Positions 57,860 to 64,000 of a stretch of DNA of 64,000 nt are shown here, in pieces. Made by a program: the position numbers and the translations under genes. The DNA is taken from contig JAKMXF010000244.1 in assembly GCA_024704765.1 (NCBI GenBank), positions 115,905 to 179,904 of the forward strand, in the 5' to 3' direction. A model generated the notes under the pieces. The model searched no databases, was not told the origin of the DNA, and saw only the letters and a program-made list of their open reading frames with translations. Origin of the DNA: Oopsacas minuta (taxonomy: Eukaryota > Porifera > Hexactinellida > Lyssacinosida > Leucopsacidae). Positions within the stretch are counted from its first letter, which is position 1. The number at the start of each line of letters is the position of its first letter.

Positions 57860-59696
57860 TATATATTTTATATAGATAATGACCTACCAGATTTAGAAAT
57901 AATAGAATTCCATGTATAGATTTGAATGAACAAATTAAGTGACCGAGATAATTATCAAATAAACAATAAAGCTAACTTTTCATAAATCAAAATTTTATAC
58001 AACAATGCTAAATAATATAGATAAAACTACTTCGGATAAGCAACGTTAGAACATTTGTATTCCCAAAGGTTACAGTCTTTAAATGTAATGTAAATGTTTG
58101 GTACACTAAGATTAAATCATGCACATTAAAATCCTGTAATCAATTGACTAGGGGATTGAAATAGTAATCATTATAGCTCCCAGATCTTTGTGGGATACTT
58201 GGAGCAGTATGTGCTGAGCTATGAAGATTTTAATGTTTGCGCAATTTGTCACACAAGTGACAAATAACCGGTGAGTAGGGGTATATCTGAGAGAATTTCC
58301 TATAAATATTTCAAATATTTCATATCAAACCTACAATGAAATGAATTATTAGAAATATAAGAGATCCACTCCAAACATTGAATGTATACGAAGTGGTGCC
58401 TAAATAATTAAAATGCGCAACTTGTACCAAAAGGGGCACAAACATGAATATCTTATTAGTTCAAATCGAAATTGTTCCTTTAAATGTTCTGTGGTAATAG
58501 CATCGTAAGGAATGTTGTAATAATTTACAACATTCTTACAATACTTTTGCCTGAGAACATTCAAACGCGCATTTTTCTTAAATTTTCAGTCAAATAGCAT
58601 ATATTAAGATAAACACAAGTGAACGAGTATGTAAATTGATATTATTGGCACATTTTATTGTGAAAAGGCAGGTATGGGAATGAAATTATATTGTCCACTT
58701 AATATTTCTTTTCAAATATTGTTAATTAATGTCAAAATAATATTTATACTAAATAAGGACTAGAATGAGATAAAAGGTACATCAGGTAATCATTAAAGGG
58801 TGGTAGCAATTCATACATCCCAAATACAATTTGTTCGTCCGGAAAATGTATGAAATTTAAATTCTTAGGATTAAATCCGAGAGAAGATATCATTATTTCT
58901 GCAATAATTTATTCAATAGCAACTAATTGTTCGATTAATATAACAAAATTTCAAATTTTTGAGTTTACAAGGAATTTCGAAATAATAAAATAATTTTGTA
59001 TTAAACTGGTCAGGTAAACAAATCCACAGTTGATCAGTAGGGAATTCATGTGGCTTACTACTAAAGCTTTGCAATCAACATAGTAATATGTAGCACCCGC
59101 TTCGATTCACAAATAAGATTTACATGAAATCTATTGTCAACTTTTGGTTGTCATGATATGATGATTAAATCTTTCTGGCCTTAAGGAAATTAGTAGAAGT
59201 TAATAAGCACAATCGTATTAGAATTGAAATAACTTATCACGGCTTCATACTTGCATAATTTACGTTGGGTTAGCCAGCTATTTTAAATATACTTGTATAA
59301 TCAAATCAGATAATAAATCATGCGTTCGTTTTCAAAGAATATGATGTATCTTTTGTTTAGACATCGGGGATGATATTCTTCACAACCGTCCAACCTTCAA
59401 TTGGTATTTCACGGCGAGATTTGGTTCACTCAATAGAAGAAAACAACGATAAATCCAAAAGTTAACCTAGTATCAAAATACAGTAGAAAAGGGATAAAAC
59501 GTACACCCGATTAAGACGTGCTAATTCTTAAATCCTAAAAAATAGTCATGATTCATTGGAATACAATATCTATTGGATATGATGTAAAGAAATTCATATA
59601 GTTAAATAGGAGGTAGAGAAATGCATTTAGTCACTGAAGAGAACATCAGATAGTTTACTAAATTATAATATAAACAACTGTGTATAGCAGTGGTCC
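57860..59696. other. AT-rich spacer, nothing recognised
   Basis: I see no coding frame, repeat end or structural RNA pattern. The region is among the most AT-rich of the window. Confidence 0.5.
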
Positions 59697-59790
59697 ATAA
59701 ACGTTTAGGTCAAAGATCAACGCCGACGCAGAAAAAAGTCACCGAATTCGTTTGTATCTAACGATTCATGGGTCTACGAGCCCTCCCGGC
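59697..59790 (+). repeat. lone hAT-like terminal sequence
   Basis: CAGTGGTCCATAAACGTTTA followed by GGTCAAAGATCAACGCCG resembles a Charlie-type hAT end (usual form CAGTGGTCCCCAAAC). No partner right end was found before 63 kb. It could be the left end of the hAT whose gene starts near 60.4 kb. Confidence 0.45.
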
Positions 59791-60410
59791 AAGCATGAAA
59801 AATCAAATTGATATTGTGTTTTGATTTTGATATATTTTAAGAAAACCACTAAAAAATGATTAATAATTCCCGTAAAACATCGAACATTTATCCCTGTTTG
59901 ATCAAATGGGTTTGTAAATATCACGTTCAAGTTAATTTGAGATCCAAATAAATCAAAAATCTTAAATCTAAGAATAAAATCATTTTGATTGTTGCTTTAT
60001 TCTATAAACGATTGTTAAATATAATTGGTTTATCCATGTTAACTAAAATCATATAAGAACGGGGAAAATTTGTTTTGCTTAATGCACATATCAAACCAGT
60101 AACCGTTGGCTAAAAATATAGCATAGCATAAAGTTACATCACACGAATATCTTGTGGTCAGTTGTACTTCATTTCAGGTACATATTCGAATTAATCTCTA
60201 AATATATTCTCGGAGATCTAAAAAGTATGTCTTGCGTTGGACTCTTAACGAAGTTTCACCATACGGAATATCAGTTTTTATTCTGCTTTGACACACCTTA
60301 CTCCCCTTTAGTGTTATTTTTTGACTGCTCTGACATTTCTGTCTGCCTGTATTGAAATCATTGCCTGTTCAATTTATTTCAATTTATTTCAATTTTAACT
60401 TATTAGAACC

Positions 60411-62449
60411 TTAATGGATGATATTGGCATTCAACCACCAGAAATTGATAATTCTCAGCTCATCGAGGAACACACAATTCGGAAGTGAATGTTCCCGATA
60501 CTCGCCCAAATTGGTACTTACGCGTTTTTATTCCTGTAGAAAGTTCCAATTATACCCAACACAAATATGTTGAGTATGTTTTCGAGGGCATGGTCCCTTT
60601 GTAAGCACTGACTAACCTTCACCGTCACTTTACTGCGAAGAAATACAAAGAGTGTGAGGTGAAATACGATAGTTGGAAGATTCAACATAGGGGCAAAAAT
60701 GCAGTTTCGAGAGAAACATCACATCATCAAGTTAAGTATAAAACTTGTCCGAAAGGACTGCAATCGGATGATATTGATGATAAACTTGGAGACTTGTGTA
60801 TTAGCGCTGAACTCCCATTCACATTCATATAACTTGAGGATTTTGAGACTTTTAGTGCAGCGCTCAATCCCCACTATACAGTACCTTCAATCTTTAAGCT
60901 AAAAATAAGATATTGAAGAATAAATATATTGAAGGTGACAAAGTCAATCCGTGATCAGCTGACTAATAGTCCTTTGGCTACTATTACCATAGGTGGTTGG
61001 AGTTCCCGTCGGCTAATCAGTGTGATGGGGGTCATCGTACACTATTATGTAGAACTAATCCTGATTCTAGTGTTTTGTCGATGGAGATGTTAAAGGCCCT
61101 CATCGAGGTAGGCGAATAGCAAATTTTACTCTCACTACTTGTGGAGATTAGAATAGTACCAACAAGATTATTCGAATAGGAACAGATATTGGGTCGAATA
61201 TAGTAAATGCATTTTCTCATTTTGAAGAATTAATAGAACTGAAAGAAAACCTAGAGAATTTGGATGCTGGCTCGCCAACTGTTGAACATCTAGACGAGGA
61301 TCACGATTCTTTCGATGAGGAATCATTAGCGTTTGATGAGATTGACAATTCTGTTATAAAGGAAGCTGTCGAAAATCTATCTGAAGATTTGGAAAAAGCA
61401 CATCTTAAATCACCACTTATAAAGTTGCGAAATGCTGGCCAGTTAAAGATTGGTTCCCATGCGCGTGCCATACAATGCAATTAGTAGTAGAAGATTTATT
61501 GGCTCGTAATCTTGGCCCCGTGGCCAAGTCAACGTTCTAGTAGCCAAGACTCATGAATATGTTAAATGTTGCAAACATTCTACCAATGTGCCGAAATCTT
61601 CCTTAGTGAAGGTATGTCCTTGGTTTTAATGAAATATAAGATATTGGAACAGTTGCCAACATTAAGCTGTCAACCTCCGAAGAACTTTGAGATGAACATA
61701 CTCAACGCAGTAAGCAAAATTCCTCAGCCAAATTCTCTTATTACAAATGAGATGCAAGTTACTCACGGCACAAGTGGCATGATTATCCCTGCGATAGAAT
61801 GATTTTGAACGAATTGGATGAGGGAGACAGAGCCTTGGTTTTAGGTGATATCATTAAAGAACGTTTGTATATCTCAAGTTGGACAAATTTTCTGGATGGC
61901 AAATTGTCACGACTCACGATTTGCGTTAGAGACATTTGAGAAAGAAGATTACATGATAGCATTAAAGGAGGCTTTAAAAATTGTAGTGGAACATAATAAC
62001 ATAACTTGAGGAGAGAATAAAAACCAAGATGTCGTAGCGCCGAAGGTGAACATTCTATCAAAGAATGGAAGAGTTTAACTCCTGCAAAGAGGTTTTCAGA
62101 TTCACATCTACATTGTATTTCAGAAGACATCATCGATATGGAATAAACTTTATTCAGAGCAGAAGCAAGAATGATACGCGGAACTATTGATGTCGATCCA
62201 GTTAGGTGGTGGGTTAGATATCCTTCAAAGTTTCCGATGATGTCTCAACTCACTATGATATATTTTTTGGCTTCAACATCGACCACTGGTGAAGAACGAT
62301 TGTTCAATGTAGCGGGTCGTATCTGCCACACGCATTGCTCTATATTGAACCCTGATATTATTTCGCTACTGGTAATTCTAAAATATAGAATGAATGCCGA
62401 AAAGCGTGAGGTTGCTTCAGTTGCTAAAGATGTTAAGAACCCGATGTAA
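60411..62449 (+). pseudogene. hAT transposase pseudogene (ZBED1/RICESLEEPER-like tail)
   Basis: Pieces are in family order on the plus strand. LTNLHRHFTAKKY (about 60610) looks like the end of a BED finger. LCISAELPFTFI then LEDFETFSAALNPHYTVPS (60800-60890) is the conserved hAT block ending P-x-Y-x-V/L-P-S. IRDQLTNSPLATI followed by GGWSSRR is the region of the first catalytic residue. At the end, DPVRWWVRYPSKFPMMSQL and TGEERLFNVAGRI (62190-62340) form the hAT dimerisation domain, including the E-R-x-F motif. At least ten stops and several frameshifts separate them. An acidic stretch (LDEDHDSFDEESLAFDE, 61290-61340) is in the middle. Confidence 0.85.
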
Positions 62450-62678
62450 TTTATAGACTTCCAGGAAATAGTCTTAGATTTAGTTCTTACAGCTTATATC
62501 TACTCATCCTACGTCAATTCCCTCTACTATTATATACCCACACATTTCAAAGTGCCTCTATAATTATTCAGTCTTATATTTTAATATATCACTATAGTTA
62601 ATTTTCAGTAACATTATATTTTCATATTCCTATGTATAACCTTATATATTTGATATCTTTCAATACAAATACATTATA

Positions 62679-62878
62679 CAGTCGTTAAAACGAAGCGCTA
62701 GGGGCACCAGCAGCCGTATTCACTAAGAAGATCAATCATAAATAAGCTCGATCTTAAGTCATAAGATCTTAGTGAACACGGCCGCAGTTTCATTCGTTAT
62801 AAGCAGTATTTCATTAAAAGCGAAGTAAAGCAATTTCCATGAAGTATTAAGGCGCAAAGAGTCAATTCGTTATAACTG
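62679..62878. mobile_element. pogo-like MITE carrying an internal hairpin
   Basis: TA then CAGTCGTTAAAACGAAGC at the left; the right end, reverse-complemented, reads CAGTTATAACGAATTGAC. The right target duplication appears mutated (TT instead of TA). Inside (62713-62788) a second inverted repeat pairs CCGTATTCACTAAGAAGATC with GATCTTAGTGAACACGG, probably a smaller MITE inserted into the first. Confidence 0.55.
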
Positions 62879-63194
62879 TTAACCAATAGAAAGTAAAAAT
62901 GAACTCAGAATTATTCCATACAATCCATATCACTCTGGATATTTGAATATACATTATAATCAAATGGAATGCGCGGAAAATTTGTCCCAAGGAATATTTA
63001 TCCCCGGAATTTCGGCCATGCTTGAAACATTCCAGTAGCCTCAAAAAACAACCCTGAACGCTCCAGTATATAGTTGTTGTTCTATAAATACAATAAAAAC
63101 ACTTGCAACTCATTTTCAATAAAATCCTAAACACTCCAGTATGGAGTGGTTATTGGATGAAAATTCTGAGCAACAAAGTTCCGCTTACCACCAA

Positions 63195-63600
63195 TATGAT
63201 TTATAAATTGAAATGCAATTTAAATCTAAAATCAAACTAGATTTTTGATTTGATTCGCAAAATAAAGGCAAAATCTAAGAGATTTTAGATTGATTTTGAA
63301 AGATCAAAATAACGTTAAAGTGATTTTATAAATTGATTTGCAAATTAAATCAAAACTCAAAATTATCGTTTTTCATTAAACAAAAATCAAAAATACAATC
63401 GATTTTGGATTGATTTAGAAAAATCAAAATAGAATCAAAATGAATTTTTATTTGATTTGAAGATTCAAAAATCAAATCATATGATTGAATTATAATGTTG
63501 TATTAAAACTAAATGATTTTGAATTATCTCATTACAGGCTGTTAAATATAATCAGTTTTTACTGATTTTGATTTAAAATCAAATCATTGATTTAGGATAT
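63195..63600. repeat. AAATCAAAAT-rich imperfect repeat
   Basis: Interwoven AAATCAAAAT, ATTTTGATTT and TTGATTTGA words fill the block, ending with CAGGCTGTTAAATATAATCA and ATCAAATCATTGATTT. The words and the end resemble the nested element at 37231-37634, so this is probably a diverged or tandemly expanded relative. Confidence 0.5.
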
Positions 63601-64000
63601 AGCCTGCTCGGGAGGCGTGTAGTGAAATATTTTGGCCTTTTCCCTTCCAAACAATATATCTATGTAAAAGTTTTATTGGGTGATCAAAATATTGGGGATT
63701 CGATGAGTCTATGTTTCTAGGATTAGGAGACCGCAATCGAATTGAATTTCTGTTTTTCAAAAGATATGAGTCCTCAGCGAGGGAATCAAAGAGTCAAAGA
63801 TAGGTAAACAAGGGATATATTTGACGCGCGAGTCACGCCTTTGGGACAATTCTGTATGAATTAAGCAAATCTGATAAATTAACTTTTTGGGAAAGTAAGT
63901 TTCTGGGAATTTCGCATAGTAAACAGATAGCGCTAGAGAAGGTGAAAAATCAACTAAATCCAATCATTAAGTACGATCACATATAAGAAACATTTCATGG
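63601..64000. other. unassigned sequence at the window end
   Basis: A minus-strand frame at 63963-63757 (MDLVDFSPSLALSVYYAKF) has no recognised family. Nothing else was seen. Confidence 0.35.

Noticed and set aside
61260-61484. Acidic frame beginning MDAGSPTVEHLDEDHD as a separate host gene
   Set aside because: It lies between recognised hAT transposase blocks on the same strand and in the right order, so it is part of that pseudogene.
1-64000. tRNA, rRNA, retrovirus-like or LINE elements
   Set aside because: No cloverleaf, ribosomal motif, reverse transcriptase, gag or LTR pair was recognised by eye on either strand.

Overview
This is eukaryotic, almost certainly arthropod, nuclear DNA. 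It is AT-rich, its coding pieces are short exons bounded by AG/GT splice sites, the introns are many kilobases long, and it is loaded with cut-and-paste DNA transposons: hAT, mariner, maT, P-element/THAP and pogo-like MITEs. Nothing bacterial or viral was recognised. A crustacean such as a copepod would fit the transposon mix, but that is a guess and the species cannot be read from this window.

The one host gene I can identify is UBR4, the very large E3 ubiquitin ligase called purity of essence in Drosophila. It runs on the minus strand. Five consecutive exons lie at 50262-50030, 44295-43865, 41487-41302, 29199-28997 and 16740-16529. They join in perfect reading phase and encode one continuous stretch from the C-terminal third of the protein. 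The introns are 5.7, 2.4, 12.1 and 12.3 kb. A sixth, upstream exon is possible at 57089-56921. The last exons, including the catalytic hemi-RING end, were not found and probably lie beyond position 1. The first exons lie beyond 64000.

Most of the rest is transposon. From left to right: a mariner helix-turn-helix remnant (about 1.3-1.7 kb); a decayed BED/hAT element with an exact 8-bp target duplication (6771-9081); a decayed P-element/THAP9-like element (11134-14467); a dead mariner (18878-20208); a decayed hAT (24511-26741); a nearly complete BED/hAT element (29791-32094); a possible pogo-like MITE and hAT debris (32.7-35 kb); a hAT MITE with another insertion inside it (36910-37850); a pogo-like MITE (38633-38782); a lightly damaged mariner (39607-40911); an intact DD37D maT element (44466-45778) whose transposase is the only uninterrupted long reading frame in the window; a second pogo-like MITE (55196-55370); a fold-back element (57445-57857); and a decayed hAT (about 60.4-62.45 kb) next to a third pogo-like MITE.

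The transposons span a range of ages, from the intact maT to a mariner recognisable only by its DNA-binding segment. Several sit close to UBR4 exons: maT ends 170 bp upstream of a splice acceptor and a mariner ends 390 bp downstream of a donor. The remaining sequence is AT-rich intron or intergenic DNA with short dispersed repeats. Family assignments come from protein and terminal-repeat patterns recognised by eye; no database was searched.
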